DNA of 50,710 nucleotides from Caballeronia hypogeia (GCF_001544875.2 NZ_FCOA02000045.1:1-50710); one strand, 5' to 3'; shown: positions 25,900 through 36,823, counted from the stretch's first letter. Made by a program: numbers and translations. Notes: a model not told the origin generated them from the sequence alone.

Positions 25900-26523
25900 A
25901 TGACCATCAAGGCGGTCGTATTCGATTTCGGCGGCGTGCTGATCGACTGGAACCGGGAGTATCTCTACAAGCATCTGATTCCGGACGACACCGAGCGCCG
26001 CTGGTTTCTCGACAACGTCTGCAAGATGGAGTGGGTCGTGCAGCAGGAAGGCGGGCAGTCCATCAAGGAAGGCACCGCCGAGCTGATCGCGCTGCATCCC
26101 GGTCACGAAGCGCTGATCCGCGCGTTCTACGAGCGCTGGCACGAGATGGTCGCGGGCGTGCTGGAAGAGGGCGTGGCGCTGGTCGACCGGCTGGAGGCGG
26201 CCGGCGTGCCGCTCTTCGGTCTGACGAACTGGTCGGCGGAGACGTTTCCGTACGCGTGGGACCGTTTCGACGTGTTGCGCAAGTTTCGCGAGATTGTCGT
26301 GTCGGGGCGCGTCGGACTGGTCAAGCCCGATCCGCAAATCTTCGCGCTGATGCGCGCGGAAATCGAGAAACAGTTGCCCGGCATCCAGCCGCACGAACTC
26401 GTGTTCATCGACGACAACCTGGCGAATGCGCAAGCCGCGACGGCGCTCGGCTGGCACGGCGTTCATCACACCGGCGCGATCGGAACGGAGGCGAAGCTGC
26501 GCGCGCTCGATCTGCCGATCTGA
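25900..26523 (+). CDS. HAD-superfamily hydrolase (YihX-like)
   Basis: A 207-residue phosphatase-type HAD protein. Motif I is VVFDFGGVLIDW with the nucleophile Asp, motif II is LFGLTNWS, motif III is around GLVKPDPQIF (Lys), and motif IV is VFIDDNLANAQAA. The YihX/epoxide-hydrolase-like class of HAD phosphatases acts on sugar phosphates such as glucose-1-phosphate, though the substrate here is unproven. A GAGGAG box sits before ATG 25900. Its stop abuts the stop of the convergent AsmA-like gene. Confidence 0.87.
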   Translation: MTIKAVVFDFGGVLIDWNREYLYKHLIPDDTERRWFLDNVCKMEWVVQQEGGQSIKEGTAELIALHPGHEALIRAFYERWHEMVAGVLEEGVALVDRLEAAGVPLFGLTNWSAETFPYAWDRFDVLRKFREIVVSGRVGLVKPDPQIFALMRAEIEKQLPGIQPHELVFIDDNLANAQAATALGWHGVHHTGAIGTEAKLRALDLPI

Positions 26524-27651
26524 TCACTGCCCCAGCAGATTCTTGAGCGCGTTGCCGATTCCGCGCACCGTATCTCCCGCGCCGCGCGCGACGCCTTCCG
26601 CGCTCACGCCGAGCGCCTTCGCGAATCCCGCCGCGAGCTTCTTCGAGAGCCTTTCGGAGAGTGAAAACTTCGGATCGCGCAGATCGCCGTCGAGCACGAA
26701 ATCGAGCTTGATCTGCTCCTTGCGGTCCTTCAGCGCGGCGATCGCGGCCTTCGTCGGAATCGACAGGAACGTGTCGAGCGGATTGCCGGAATCGCTGATC
26801 TGCAGATGATTCAGCGTGAGCGTGCCCGGCGCGTGGATGCGGTAATCCTTCACGGTGGCATCGACGCTCATGTCGATGGTGCCGCCCGTCACCGCCGCCT
26901 TCGCGCCGGCTTTCTTCAGCAGATAAGGATCGAGCGACTGCACATCGACGTTGCGCAAGGTGGCGCGCGTCTGCGAATCTTTCGTCGCGATGACCATCCA
27001 GCCGCCAAAGGTCACGCTGCCCGTGTGCGACGGACCTTTGATCGAACCTGTCATTGAGAGATCGGTGCGCTCGGTGAGCGCGGGCAGATGAAGATGATCG
27101 ACAGTGGCGCGCGCATCGCCGATCATCACTCGATACGGCGGGTTCTGCACTGAACTGTCATAGAACTCCATCGAACCGCGTTCGAACGATACGCGATCGA
27201 TGAGCTTTTCTTCCTGCGCGTGCTTTTCGCGCTCGCGGCTGTCGGGCCGGGCGTCGGCTTCGCGCGCGGATTCCTTCAGGCCGGGGAGAATGCGCATGCG
27301 GCCATCGGCCGAACGGACGAACGACAAGTAGTAGTTGTCGACGCTCACGCTGCGCAGGTGAATCGGCTTCGAGATGAGCGAGTGCATGTCGACGTCGAGC
27401 ACGATGCGCTCGGCGCGCATCGCGTCGCTCGCGGGCCAGTCCTTCGGGCCGCGTATCCGCACGCGCGAGAGCGTCACATGTCCGAAGCCGACATCGATTT
27501 CCTCGACCGAGCCATTCGGCCCGAGCGTCTCGATGATGCGCTCCTTCATTTGATGCACGACGAACAGCCATCCGCCGCCCGCCACGATGATGAGCGCCAC
27601 AACGATTCCGATTGCCCATAGCGCTCCCCGCCGCCCGCCCGATCCCGCCAT
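26524..27651 (-). CDS. AsmA/DUF748-like membrane-anchored protein
   Basis: A 375-residue protein with one N-terminal transmembrane anchor (LWAIGIVVALIIVAGGGWLFVV, residues ~10-32). The long periplasmic part is made of beta-strand repeats of the type VTLSRVRIRGPKDWP and ATLRNVDVQSLDPYLLKKAG, typical of DUF748/AsmA proteins that form elongated grooves and are linked to lipid transport and outer-membrane homeostasis. A basic/amphipathic tail rich in Lys and Ala ends it. The start is ATG 27651; its Shine-Dalgarno is distant. It lies behind the ettA terminator and probably has its own promoter. Confidence 0.78.
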   Translation of the reverse strand: MAGSGGRRGALWAIGIVVALIIVAGGGWLFVVHQMKERIIETLGPNGSVEEIDVGFGHVTLSRVRIRGPKDWPASDAMRAERIVLDVDMHSLISKPIHLRSVSVDNYYLSFVRSADGRMRILPGLKESAREADARPDSREREKHAQEEKLIDRVSFERGSMEFYDSSVQNPPYRVMIGDARATVDHLHLPALTERTDLSMTGSIKGPSHTGSVTFGGWMVIATKDSQTRATLRNVDVQSLDPYLLKKAGAKAAVTGGTIDMSVDATVKDYRIHAPGTLTLNHLQISDSGNPLDTFLSIPTKAAIAALKDRKEQIKLDFVLDGDLRDPKFSLSERLSKKLAAGFAKALGVSAEGVARGAGDTVRGIGNALKNLLGQ

Positions 27652-27706
27652 CTGCGTGTCTCTCCCGTGTGGGCGCTTTGCGTGTTGAAAGCTGGAAATG
27701 CCGCCC

Positions 27707-27747
27707 AAAAAACGAAGTGGCGACTGCGTCGTACACAGTCGCCACTT
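27707..27747 (-). terminator. Terminator of ettA
   Basis: A perfect 12-bp stem (AAGTGGCGACTG at 27715-27726, CAGTCGCCACTT at 27736-27747) with a 9-nt loop. The plus-strand A-run 27707-27712 gives a T-run on the minus strand after CG, so it terminates ettA. Confidence 0.85.
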
Positions 27748-27811
27748 TCGTGCCTGATGTCGGTGCGCGCGCCCGCATAAGAGCGCGCGCGGCGGCCGTC
27801 TGGTCTGACGT

Positions 27812-29479
<1,668 letters not shown>

Positions 29480-29630
29480 GTTGTCCGTGATTGATTGGAT
29501 GTTTGAACGCGATGCGCCTGATTCGGCGCGCGAGGATGTTCGGTGGCGCGGTTTCGCGCGCTTTCCCGCGACGGCGCTGAGCACGCGTGGGGATCAACCG
29601 GCATTGTACTGCGACGCGCGATTCGTTCTG

Positions 29631-29936
29631 TCAGAGCCCGCTGGCGACGCCGCCGTGCCGCGAGCACGTGCCGCTGCGGTGCTGACTGAAGCTGTAGGAG
29701 CCATCGCTGCGGCGGGCTGTCGCGCCTTGAGGGACCGCGCCGGAGCGGGAGTGCGCGGGGGAGTGGATGGAGTTGCCGTCTCGGTTGGTGTAGTGGCCGT
29801 GAGAATCGAGGTCGGATTCGTCGGGTCGGGGTTGATAGGAATAGTTTTGATAGGCATGTGCGCCCGGAGTCAAAAGCGGGCTCGCCGCGAAGAATGAAGC
29901 GACGGCGAATGTGCGCATCGGAAGATGTCTTCTCAT
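29631..29936 (-). CDS. DUF3761 secreted protein
   Basis: A 101-residue exported protein. A signal peptide of about 28 residues ends in LTPGAHA before the mature chain starts at YQNYSY. The DUF3761 signature appears in the second half: YTNRDGNSIHSPAHS, GAVPQGATARRSDGSYSFS and QHRSGTCSRHGGVASGL. The family occurs as small secreted proteins of unknown role. ATG 29936 is used; an alternative ATG lies six codons on. It is 151 bp upstream of ettA. Confidence 0.82.
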   Translation of the reverse strand: MRRHLPMRTFAVASFFAASPLLTPGAHAYQNYSYQPRPDESDLDSHGHYTNRDGNSIHSPAHSRSGAVPQGATARRSDGSYSFSQHRSGTCSRHGGVASGL

Positions 29937-29993
29937 TTTCTTGGTCGCTCGTTTTTGTTTTGCGCGTCGCCGCGCGGCCTCGGTCCGCGCATG

Positions 29994-30029
29994 AAAAAAG
30001 CGGAGTGCCTATGAAAGGTCACTCCGCTT
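29994..30029 (-). terminator. Terminator of ychF
   Basis: Arms AAGCGGAGTG (29998-30007) and CACTCCGCTT (30020-30029) pair perfectly. On the minus strand they are followed by a run of six T. It lies 32 bp after the ychF stop. Confidence 0.85.
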
Positions 30030-30061
30030 CTTCAGACAACTGCTTTGACAGTTCTTGACGC

Positions 30062-31156
30062 TTATACGTTGAACAAGAAGTTCATCACATCCCCGTCATG
30101 CACCACATATTCCTTCCCTTCCGCTCGCATCTTCCCGGCTTCCTTCGCGCCTTGCTCGCCCTTATAAGCGATGTAGTCATCGAACGAAATGGTCTGCGCA
30201 CGGATGAACCCGCGCTCGAAATCCGTATGAATCGCGCCGGCCGCCTGAGGCGCCGTATCGCCGATATGAATGGTCCACGCGCGCACTTCCTTCACGCCCG
30301 CCGTGAAATACGTCTGCAATCCGAGCAGCTTGAATCCCGCGCGAATCACGCGGTTCAGGCCCGGTTCGTCCATTCCCATATCGGCGAGGAATTCGATCTT
30401 GTCGGCATCGTCCAGATCGGCGATTTCCGCTTCGATCGCCGCGCACACCGCGACCACCGGCGCGTTCTCCGCTTCCGCATGCTTGCGCACCGCGTCCAGG
30501 TACGGATTGTTCTCGAAGCCGTCGTCCTTCACGTTTGCGACGTACATCGTCGGCTTCGACGTGATCAGGCACAACGGCTTGATGGTGAGCTGCTCTTCGT
30601 CGGTCAGCGTCAGACCGCGTACCGGTTTCGCCTGATCCAGCTGCGCGCGCACCTTCTCCAGCACTGCGACGAGCTTCGCCGCTTCCTTGTCGTTGCCCGA
30701 CTTTGCCGCCTTCGAATAGCGCGTGTACGCCTTTTCCACCGTCGCCAGATCGGCGAGCGCGAGTTCGGTGTTGATGACTTCGATATCCGCGATCGGGTCG
30801 ATCTTGCCCGCGACGTGGATCACGTTCTCGTCCTCGAAACAGCGCACGACATGCGTGATCGCGTCCGTCTCGCGGATGTTCGCGAGGAACTGGTTGCCAA
30901 GGCCCTCACCCTTCGACGCACCCGCGACCAGACCCGCGATATCCACGAATTCGACGACCGCCGGCAGGATCCGCTCCGGCTTCACGATTTCGGCGAGCGC
31001 GGTGAGGCGCGCGTCCGGCACTTCGACCACGCCGACGTTCGGCTCGATCGTGCAGAACGGATAGTTCTCGGCGGCGATGCCCGCCTTGGTCAGTGCATTG
31101 AAAAGAGTGGACTTGCCGACATTAGGCAAGCCGACGATGCCGCATTGGAGGCTCAT
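30062..31156 (-). CDS. ychF: Redox-regulated ATPase YchF (Obg-like)
   Basis: A 364-residue P-loop NTPase of the OBG/HAS family. The N-terminus MSLQCGIVGLPNVGKSTLFNALTKAG contains the G1 motif; FVDIAGLVAGASKGEGLGN holds the G3 region, and the TGS/ubiquitin-like C-terminal domain ends GKMRAEGKEYVVHDGDVMNFLFNV. YchF prefers ATP over GTP, binds ribosomes and restrains oxidative stress defences. It is divergent from the UbiH-type gene. Confidence 0.96.
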   Translation of the reverse strand: MSLQCGIVGLPNVGKSTLFNALTKAGIAAENYPFCTIEPNVGVVEVPDARLTALAEIVKPERILPAVVEFVDIAGLVAGASKGEGLGNQFLANIRETDAITHVVRCFEDENVIHVAGKIDPIADIEVINTELALADLATVEKAYTRYSKAAKSGNDKEAAKLVAVLEKVRAQLDQAKPVRGLTLTDEEQLTIKPLCLITSKPTMYVANVKDDGFENNPYLDAVRKHAEAENAPVVAVCAAIEAEIADLDDADKIEFLADMGMDEPGLNRVIRAGFKLLGLQTYFTAGVKEVRAWTIHIGDTAPQAAGAIHTDFERGFIRAQTISFDDYIAYKGEQGAKEAGKMRAEGKEYVVHDGDVMNFLFNV

Positions 31157-31344
31157 GGGATCCTTCGAACTGGTGAGACGGCGCGGGCCGCGCAGGTTTC
31201 GTCAAAAATGGTGCGCAATGGGCCGGCAAAAACGTGGCGCCATGCGGCGGCCGCGTCCGGCGGCCAGGCAAACCGCTATTGTACCGCCGCGCCGACGCCC
31301 ACAAGCGCCGCCCGCCGCCGCCAAACCCGTTGGAACCCCGCGGC

Positions 31345-31350
31345 TATAAT
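31345..31350 (+). promoter_or_regulatory. TATAAT box at leaderless distance
   Basis: A perfect TATAAT ends six bases before the ATG of the UbiH-type gene. Transcription beginning seven bases after it would start on the A of ATG. No ribosome binding site exists in the gap. Confidence 0.5.
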
Positions 31351-31356
31351 GCCCGC

Positions 31357-32529
31357 ATGACTTCGCAACCCCTCAAATTTCACGCTGTCGTCGTCGGCGG
31401 CGGGCTCGTCGGCAAGACGGCGGCGCTCGCGCTCGCGCAATCCGGGCTGCGCACGGCGCTGATCGCGTCGCGTGCCGCCGCGCTGCCGCCGGGCGCCGCG
31501 TTCGATTCGCGCATCTACGCGCTGTCGTCGAGTCCGCAGACCCTGCTCGAACGCCTGCGCGTCTGGCAGGCGCTCGATCGCGCGCGTCTCGGACCGGTGT
31601 TCGACATGCGCGTGTTCGGCGACGCCCACGCGGAGCTGCACTTTTCGGCGTTCCAGGCATCGGTGTCGCAACTCGCGTGGATCGTGGAATCGTCGCTGAT
31701 CGAGCAATCACTCGATGCCGCGCTGCGCTTTCAGCCGAGTCTTTCGTGGTTCGAATCGCGCGCGCAGGGCATGACCGTCGAAACCGATGCCGCGCACGTC
31801 GCGCTCGAAAGCGGCGAAATGCTGGAAACCGATCTCATCGTCGGCGCGGACGGCGCGCATTCGTGGGTGCGCGCGCAAATGGGCGCGAAGATGAACCGGC
31901 GCGATTACCGGCAAACGGGCGTCGTCGCCAATTTCAAGGCCGAGCGGCCGCACGGCGAAACCGCGTATCAGTGGTTCCGCGATACCGAAATCATCGCGCT
32001 TCTGCCGCTGCCGGGCGATCACGTGTCGCTCGTCTGGTCGGCGCGCACCGAACACGCCGACGAACTGCTCGCGCTCGATCCGGCTCAGCTCGCAGCGCAA
32101 GTCGAGCAAGCGACGCAAAACCAGCTCGGCGCGCTCGATTGCGTGACGCCCGCGCAAGGCTTTCCGCTAGGCCTGCAAACGGTCGACCGGCTGATCGCGC
32201 CGCGCGTGGCGCTCGTCGGCGATGCCGCGCATCTGATTCACCCGCTCGCGGGCCAGGGCATGAACCTCGGCCTGCGCGACGTGGCCGCGCTCGCGGATGT
32301 CATCGCGAACAAGGAGTCGTTCCGCGATCTGGGCGATCCGATCCTTCTGCGCCGTTACGAACGCGCGCGCCGCGAAGACATCCACAAGCTCATGCTCGCG
32401 ACCGACGGCCTGCAGCGGCTTTTCGCGGTGCCGGGCACGCTCGCGCGCGCGGTTCGCAACACCGGCATGGCGTTCGTTGGAGCGCAGCCGCTGATCAAGC
32501 GCTGGCTGGTGTCCGCCGCGCTTGGCTGA
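31357..32529 (+). CDS. UbiH/UbiF/VisC/COQ6-family FAD monooxygenase
   Basis: A 390-residue FAD-dependent aromatic hydroxylase of the ubiquinone-biosynthesis type. The dinucleotide motif VVVGGGLVGKTAALALAQSG lies at about residues 13-32, the DG motif at LIVGADGAHSWVRAQMG, and the second FAD motif at VALVGDAAHLIHPLAGQGMNLGLRD. It would hydroxylate a ring position of a demethoxy- or octaprenylphenol intermediate at the inner membrane. Which of UbiH, UbiF or UbiI it represents cannot be told. It stands divergent to ychF, with dsbC following after 66 bp. Confidence 0.88.
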   Translation: MTSQPLKFHAVVVGGGLVGKTAALALAQSGLRTALIASRAAALPPGAAFDSRIYALSSSPQTLLERLRVWQALDRARLGPVFDMRVFGDAHAELHFSAFQASVSQLAWIVESSLIEQSLDAALRFQPSLSWFESRAQGMTVETDAAHVALESGEMLETDLIVGADGAHSWVRAQMGAKMNRRDYRQTGVVANFKAERPHGETAYQWFRDTEIIALLPLPGDHVSLVWSARTEHADELLALDPAQLAAQVEQATQNQLGALDCVTPAQGFPLGLQTVDRLIAPRVALVGDAAHLIHPLAGQGMNLGLRDVAALADVIANKESFRDLGDPILLRRYERARREDIHKLMLATDGLQRLFAVPGTLARAVRNTGMAFVGAQPLIKRWLVSAALG

Positions 32530-32595
32530 AACAGTCTATTGATATTCCATCGGCGCGACGCTCGCGCTACGCTCACGCGACTCACAGGAAACCGC

Positions 32596-33327
32596 ATGAA
32601 AACCACTCTTCGCATCGCCCTCGCGACGGCCGCGGCGCTCGCCGTGACGCTCGGCATCGGCTGTTCGGCACAGGCCGACCAGGCCACCGACAAGATCAAA
32701 TCGACGCTCGAATCGCGCATGGGCGACGCGAGCATCAAGAGCATCGAAAAGACGCCGATTCCCGGCCTCTACGAGGTGAATCTCGGCTCGCAGATCATCT
32801 ATAGCGACGCGACCGGCAATTACGTGCTGCTCGGCGATCTCGTCGATACGCGCAGCAGCAAGAACCTCACCGAAGCGCGGCTTTCCGAAACCAACAAGAT
32901 CGACTTCGCGAAGCTGCCGTTCGAGAACGCGGTGAAGGTCGTGAAGGGCAACGGCAGCCGCAAGATCGCCGTGTTCTCCGATCCGAACTGCCCGTACTGC
33001 AAGCAGCTCGAATCGACGCTCAAGTCCATCGACAACGTGACGGTCTACACCTTCCTGTATCCGGTGCTCTCGCCGGATTCGACGGCCAAGTCGAAGTCGA
33101 TCTGGTGCTCGAAGGACCGCGCGATGTCGTGGGAAGGCTGGATGCTCGACCGCAAGGTGCCGATGACGGCCGCCAATTGCGACACGACCGCCATCGACAA
33201 GAATCTGAAACTCGGCCGCACGATGAACGTCACCGGCACGCCGACCGTGTTCCTGGCAGACGGCCGCCGTCTGCCGGGCGCCGTGCCCGCCGATCGTCTG
33301 GAAAAAGAGCTGTCCGCCGCGCACTGA
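32596..33327 (+). CDS. dsbC: Thiol:disulfide interchange protein DsbC
   Basis: A 243-residue periplasmic disulfide isomerase. A signal peptide of about 27 residues ends ...CSAQA before DQATDK. An N-terminal dimerisation domain (~30-90) precedes a thioredoxin fold with the active site CPYC at residues 132-135, the cis-Pro loop VTGTPTVF, and a second cysteine pair (IWCSKD, ANCDTT) found in DsbC. It is followed by a strong terminator. The start is ATG 32596 with an AGGAA box. Confidence 0.93.
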   Translation: MKTTLRIALATAAALAVTLGIGCSAQADQATDKIKSTLESRMGDASIKSIEKTPIPGLYEVNLGSQIIYSDATGNYVLLGDLVDTRSSKNLTEARLSETNKIDFAKLPFENAVKVVKGNGSRKIAVFSDPNCPYCKQLESTLKSIDNVTVYTFLYPVLSPDSTAKSKSIWCSKDRAMSWEGWMLDRKVPMTAANCDTTAIDKNLKLGRTMNVTGTPTVFLADGRRLPGAVPADRLEKELSAAH

Positions 33328-33346
33328 GCGCGAATCGACTGAGGAA

Positions 33347-33376
33347 AGGAGGCGCGTCATGCGCCTCCTCTGTTTT
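33347..33376 (+). terminator. Terminator of dsbC
   Basis: AGGAGGCGC (33347-33355) and GCGCCTCCT (33361-33369) form a 9-bp stem with a 5-nt loop, followed by CTGTTTTT. Confidence 0.85.
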
Positions 33377-33435
33377 TGGGCTTCGTTTTGGGCTTCATGG
33401 CCAGCGAAGTCAGAACAAGAAAAAGGGACAACGCG

Positions 33436-35247
33436 ATGACTCCATCCACGCAACCGGTGCGTTACAGCATCGTTCCGAAGAACCCCGCCGCGCATCTCTT
33501 CGAAGTGACGCTGACCGTGGCCGAGCCCGATCCCGCCGGCCAGCGTTTCATGCTGCCGGTCTGGATTCCGGGCAGCTACATGATCCGTGAGTTCGCGCGC
33601 AACATCGTCACGTTGCAGGCGTTCAATGCGGCGGGGCGCAAGGTCGGCATCGAGAAGATCGACAAGCACGCGTGGCAGGCCGCGCCCGTCGACGGCCCGA
33701 TCACGCTGCGCTACGAGGTCTACGCCTGGGACATGTCGGTGCGCGCCGCGCATCTGGACGACACGGTCGGCTTCTTCAACGCGACGAGCACGTTCCTCGC
33801 GGTGGAAGGGCAGTCGGGTGCGCCGTGCATCGTCGACATCCAGCCGCCGCAGGGCGGCGCGTATCGTAACTGGCGCGTGGCCACGGCGCTCTCCGAAGCG
33901 CGCGGCACCAAGCGCTTCGGCTTCGGCGCATATGAAGCGGCGAACTACGACGAACTGGCCGATCATCCCGTCACGCTCGGCGAGTTCGCGCTCGGTTCCT
34001 TCACGGCGCACGGCGTGAAGCACGACATCGTGATTTCGGGGCGCGTCGTCAATCTGGACATGAACCGGCTCGCGGCGGATCTGAAGCGCGTCTGCGAAGC
34101 GCAGATCGCGCTGTTCGAGCCGCGCACGAAGAAGGCGCCGGTGGATCGGTATGTGTTCATGACCGTCGCCGTCAGCGATGGCTACGGCGGTCTCGAGCAT
34201 CGCGCATCGACGGCGCTGATCTGCAATCGCACCGATCTTCCGGTGCAGGGCCGTCCGGAAATGACCGACGGCTATCGCACGTATCTCGGCCTGTGCAGCC
34301 ACGAATACTTCCATACGTGGAACGTGAAGCGCATCAAGCCGGCCGCGTTCGCGCCGTACGATCTGTCGCAGGAGAATTACACGACGCTCCTGTGGCTCTT
34401 CGAGGGCTTCACGTCGTATTACGACGACCTGATGCTGCTGCGCTCCGGCCTCATCGGCGCGGGCGATTACTTCAGCCTGCTCGGCAAGACCATCGGCGGC
34501 GTGTTGCGTGGTGCGGGGCGTCTCAAGCAATCCGTCGCGCAAAGTTCGTTCGACGCCTGGGTGAAGTACTACCGCGCCGACGAAAACGCGCCGAACGCAA
34601 TCGTCAGCTACTACCAGAAGGGTTCGCTCGTCGCGCTGGCGTTCGATCTGTCGATCCGCGCGCAATCCGCCAACCGCAAGTCGCTCGACGACGTGATGCG
34701 CCTTCTGTGGCAGCGCTACGGCCGCGACTTCTACAACGGCAAGCCGCGCGGCCTGCTGGAAGAGGACGTCGAGGCGCTGTTCGCCGAAGCGACCGGCGCG
34801 GACCTGCGAGCATTGTTCCGCGATGGCGTGCGCGGCACGCGCGATCTGCCGCTCGACGCGCTGTTCGAACCATTCGGCATCGCGCTCGCGCCGGATCTGC
34901 CGGGCAACGGCGGCGCGGTCAAACCGTCGCTCGGCGCGCGCGCGCGCGGCGGCGCGGATTGCACGCTCGCGGTCGTCCACGAGGGCAGCGCGGCGCAAAA
35001 GGCGGGTTTGTCGGCGGGCGACGTGCTCGTCGCGATCGACGGCCTGCGCGTCACGGGATCGAATCTCGATGCGCTGCTGTCGCGTTATCTGCCGGGCGCG
35101 AAGATCGAAGTGCACGCGTTTCGCCGGGACGAACTGCGGCGCGCGGAAGTGAAGCTCGATGGCCCGGAAGTGTCGCGCTATCTGCTGACGGCCATCGACG
35201 GACGCGGCCCGTCGAAACAATGGCGTGAGCGCTGGCTGAAAGGCTGA
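33436..35247 (+). CDS. M61-family metallopeptidase with PDZ domain (glycyl aminopeptidase-like)
   Basis: A 603-residue zinc peptidase. The gluzincin motif HEYFHTWNVKR (HExxH) occurs at about residue 292, and the downstream glutamate lies in LLWLFEGFTSYYDDLML. A C-terminal PDZ domain (~500-580) contains CTLAVVHEGSAAQKAGLSAGDVLVAIDGLRV. The N-terminal ~200 residues form the beta domain typical of M61. The type enzyme, from Sphingomonas, cleaves N-terminal glycine and alanine. No signal peptide is seen. A GGGA box precedes ATG 33436. azoR follows 143 bp downstream. Confidence 0.9.
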   Translation: MTPSTQPVRYSIVPKNPAAHLFEVTLTVAEPDPAGQRFMLPVWIPGSYMIREFARNIVTLQAFNAAGRKVGIEKIDKHAWQAAPVDGPITLRYEVYAWDMSVRAAHLDDTVGFFNATSTFLAVEGQSGAPCIVDIQPPQGGAYRNWRVATALSEARGTKRFGFGAYEAANYDELADHPVTLGEFALGSFTAHGVKHDIVISGRVVNLDMNRLAADLKRVCEAQIALFEPRTKKAPVDRYVFMTVAVSDGYGGLEHRASTALICNRTDLPVQGRPEMTDGYRTYLGLCSHEYFHTWNVKRIKPAAFAPYDLSQENYTTLLWLFEGFTSYYDDLMLLRSGLIGAGDYFSLLGKTIGGVLRGAGRLKQSVAQSSFDAWVKYYRADENAPNAIVSYYQKGSLVALAFDLSIRAQSANRKSLDDVMRLLWQRYGRDFYNGKPRGLLEEDVEALFAEATGADLRALFRDGVRGTRDLPLDALFEPFGIALAPDLPGNGGAVKPSLGARARGGADCTLAVVHEGSAAQKAGLSAGDVLVAIDGLRVTGSNLDALLSRYLPGAKIEVHAFRRDELRRAEVKLDGPEVSRYLLTAIDGRGPSKQWRERWLKG

Positions 35248-35390
35248 TGCGGGCGGTCGCGGCGGATTGTTCCACCCATGCAACGATCCGTCACGACCAA
35301 CCGGCTTTTTCTCGTCGGCGGAAAAACGAACAATGCTTCCTAAGCCGGACGCCTGGGGCGCCCGAAACCTCATAGAGACAGGAAGCCATC

Positions 35391-35987
35391 ATGACGACGA
35401 TTCTTCAAATCAACTCCGCAGCCCGTTCGCAAGGCGCTCAATCGACGCTGCTCGCCGACGAACTGACCGCGAAACTGCAACAAAGCAACCCGGGCGCGAA
35501 CGTAGTCGTGCGCAATCTGCTGGGCGACGCGCTGCCGCACCTCGACGACGCCACGCTCGGCGCGTTCTTCACGCCCGCCGACCAGCGCAGCGCGGAACAA
35601 GCTGCCATCAACGCGAAGAGCGAAGCGCTGATCGCCGAACTGCAAGCAGCCGATATCGTCGTGATCGCGGCGCCGTTGTACAACTTCGGCATCTCGTCGC
35701 AACTGAAGACGTATTTCGACTGGATCGCGCGTGCCGGCATCACGTTCAAGTACACGGCGACGGGTCCGGAAGGTCTCGTGAAGGGCAAGAAGGTGTTCGT
35801 GGTTTCGGCGCGTGGCGGCAAGTACGCAGGCACGCCGAACGATTCGCAGACGCCGTACCTCAAGACGTTCCTCGCCTTCCTCGGCATGACCGACGTGAAC
35901 TTCATCTACGCCGAAGGCCTGAACATGGGCCCGGATGCGGCCGGCGCAGCGCTGGCATCGGCACGCGAGGCGATTGCAGCGGTGTAA
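35391..35987 (+). CDS. azoR: FMN-dependent NADH:quinone oxidoreductase/azoreductase
   Basis: A 198-residue flavodoxin-fold homodimer enzyme. Its start MTTILQINSAARSQGAQSTLLADEL provides the FMN phosphate loop, and IAAPLYNFGISSQLKTYFDWI with VVSARGGKYAG are flavin and substrate contacts typical of AzoR. It reduces azo dyes and quinones by two-electron steps, a detoxification function. A GGAAG box precedes ATG 35391, and a strong terminator follows. Confidence 0.92.
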   Translation: MTTILQINSAARSQGAQSTLLADELTAKLQQSNPGANVVVRNLLGDALPHLDDATLGAFFTPADQRSAEQAAINAKSEALIAELQAADIVVIAAPLYNFGISSQLKTYFDWIARAGITFKYTATGPEGLVKGKKVFVVSARGGKYAGTPNDSQTPYLKTFLAFLGMTDVNFIYAEGLNMGPDAAGAALASAREAIAAV

Positions 35988-36007
35988 GTTTTCTTCCGCT
36001 GTAAAAG

Positions 36008-36046
36008 AAAAACCCGCCGGGTCTCGGACCGCGGCGGGTTTTTTTA
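36008..36046. terminator. Bidirectional terminator, azoR / ung
   Basis: AAACCCGCCG pairs with CGGCGGGTTT, with A-rich left and T-rich right flanks. It overlaps the end of ung and ends both the azoR transcript and the trp-ung operon. Confidence 0.85.
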
Positions 36047-36823
36047 TGCAAGCAGTTCCGGCTCGGCGGGCAAGCGCCAGTCGATCGGCTCGCGTCCGTG
36101 CTTCGTCAGATAGTCGTTGGCGAGCACGAAATGCCCGCAGCCGAAGAATCCGCGATACGCCGACAACGGCGAAGGATGTGCCGACTCCAGCACGCAATGC
36201 GCCTTGGCCGTGCCTTCGATCAGCCCGCGCTTCGCCTGAGCGTGTGCGCCCCACAGTATGAACACCAGTCCGTCGTGACGCTGCGCCATCTCGTGAATCA
36301 GCGTGTCGGTGCATTGCTCCCAGCCACGTTTGGCGTGGCTGCCGGCTTTGTCGCGCTCGACCGTCAGCGACGTGTTGAGCAGCAAAACGCCTTGCTTCGC
36401 CCAGGAATCGAGACAGCCGTGCGCGGGCGCGGGAAAGCCGAGGCTCGCGTGGATTTCCTTGAAGATATTGCGCAGCGACGGCGGCGGACGCACCGGCGCC
36501 GGCACCGAGAACGCGAGACCGTGCGCCTGCGGCGCGCCCTTGTCCTCACCGTGATAGGGGTCCTGGCCGAGAATCACCACTTTCACGTCGCCCGGGCTCG
36601 TGAGTCGAAGCGCGCGGAAAACATCGGCGGGATAGACGGTTTTGCCGGCGGCGCGCTCGGCATCGACGAATTCGCACAGCGCCGCGTAGTGCTTGCTGTC
36701 GATGAACTGCTTCAGATGATGGCGCCAGTCAGCGGGCAACGCCTCGAACTGGCTTTCGAGCGTCGTGAACGCCGTTGCGGGCGCGCTTTCCGGCTCGGTG
36801 AAAAGAGACGATTGGCGCGTCAT
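36044..36823 (-). CDS. ung: Uracil-DNA glycosylase
   Basis: A 259-residue repair enzyme that removes uracil from DNA. The catalytic water-activating loop VVILGQDPYHGEDKGAPQAHGLAFS and the minor-groove Leu loop SAHPSPLSAYRGFFGCGHF are intact. The start at ATG 36823 overlaps the stop of the CYTH gene by four bases as ATGA, so it is translationally coupled to the trp operon end. The alternative upstream ATG codes a short basic extension and was not used. Confidence 0.95.
   Translation of the reverse strand: MTRQSSLFTEPESAPATAFTTLESQFEALPADWRHHLKQFIDSKHYAALCEFVDAERAAGKTVYPADVFRALRLTSPGDVKVVILGQDPYHGEDKGAPQAHGLAFSVPAPVRPPPSLRNIFKEIHASLGFPAPAHGCLDSWAKQGVLLLNTSLTVERDKAGSHAKRGWEQCTDTLIHEMAQRHDGLVFILWGAHAQAKRGLIEGTAKAHCVLESAHPSPLSAYRGFFGCGHFVLANDYLTKHGREPIDWRLPAEPELLA

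Noticed and set aside
29921..29932. GAAGA-TG-TCTTC dyad near the DUF3761 start
   Set aside because: It is inside the signal-peptide codons and has only 5-bp arms; no regulatory context.
32536..35373. A 945-codon minus-strand frame opposite dsbC and the M61 peptidase
   Set aside because: It is Arg/His/Ala/Asp-rich with no domain and lies antisense to well-recognised genes; long shadow frames are expected at this GC content.
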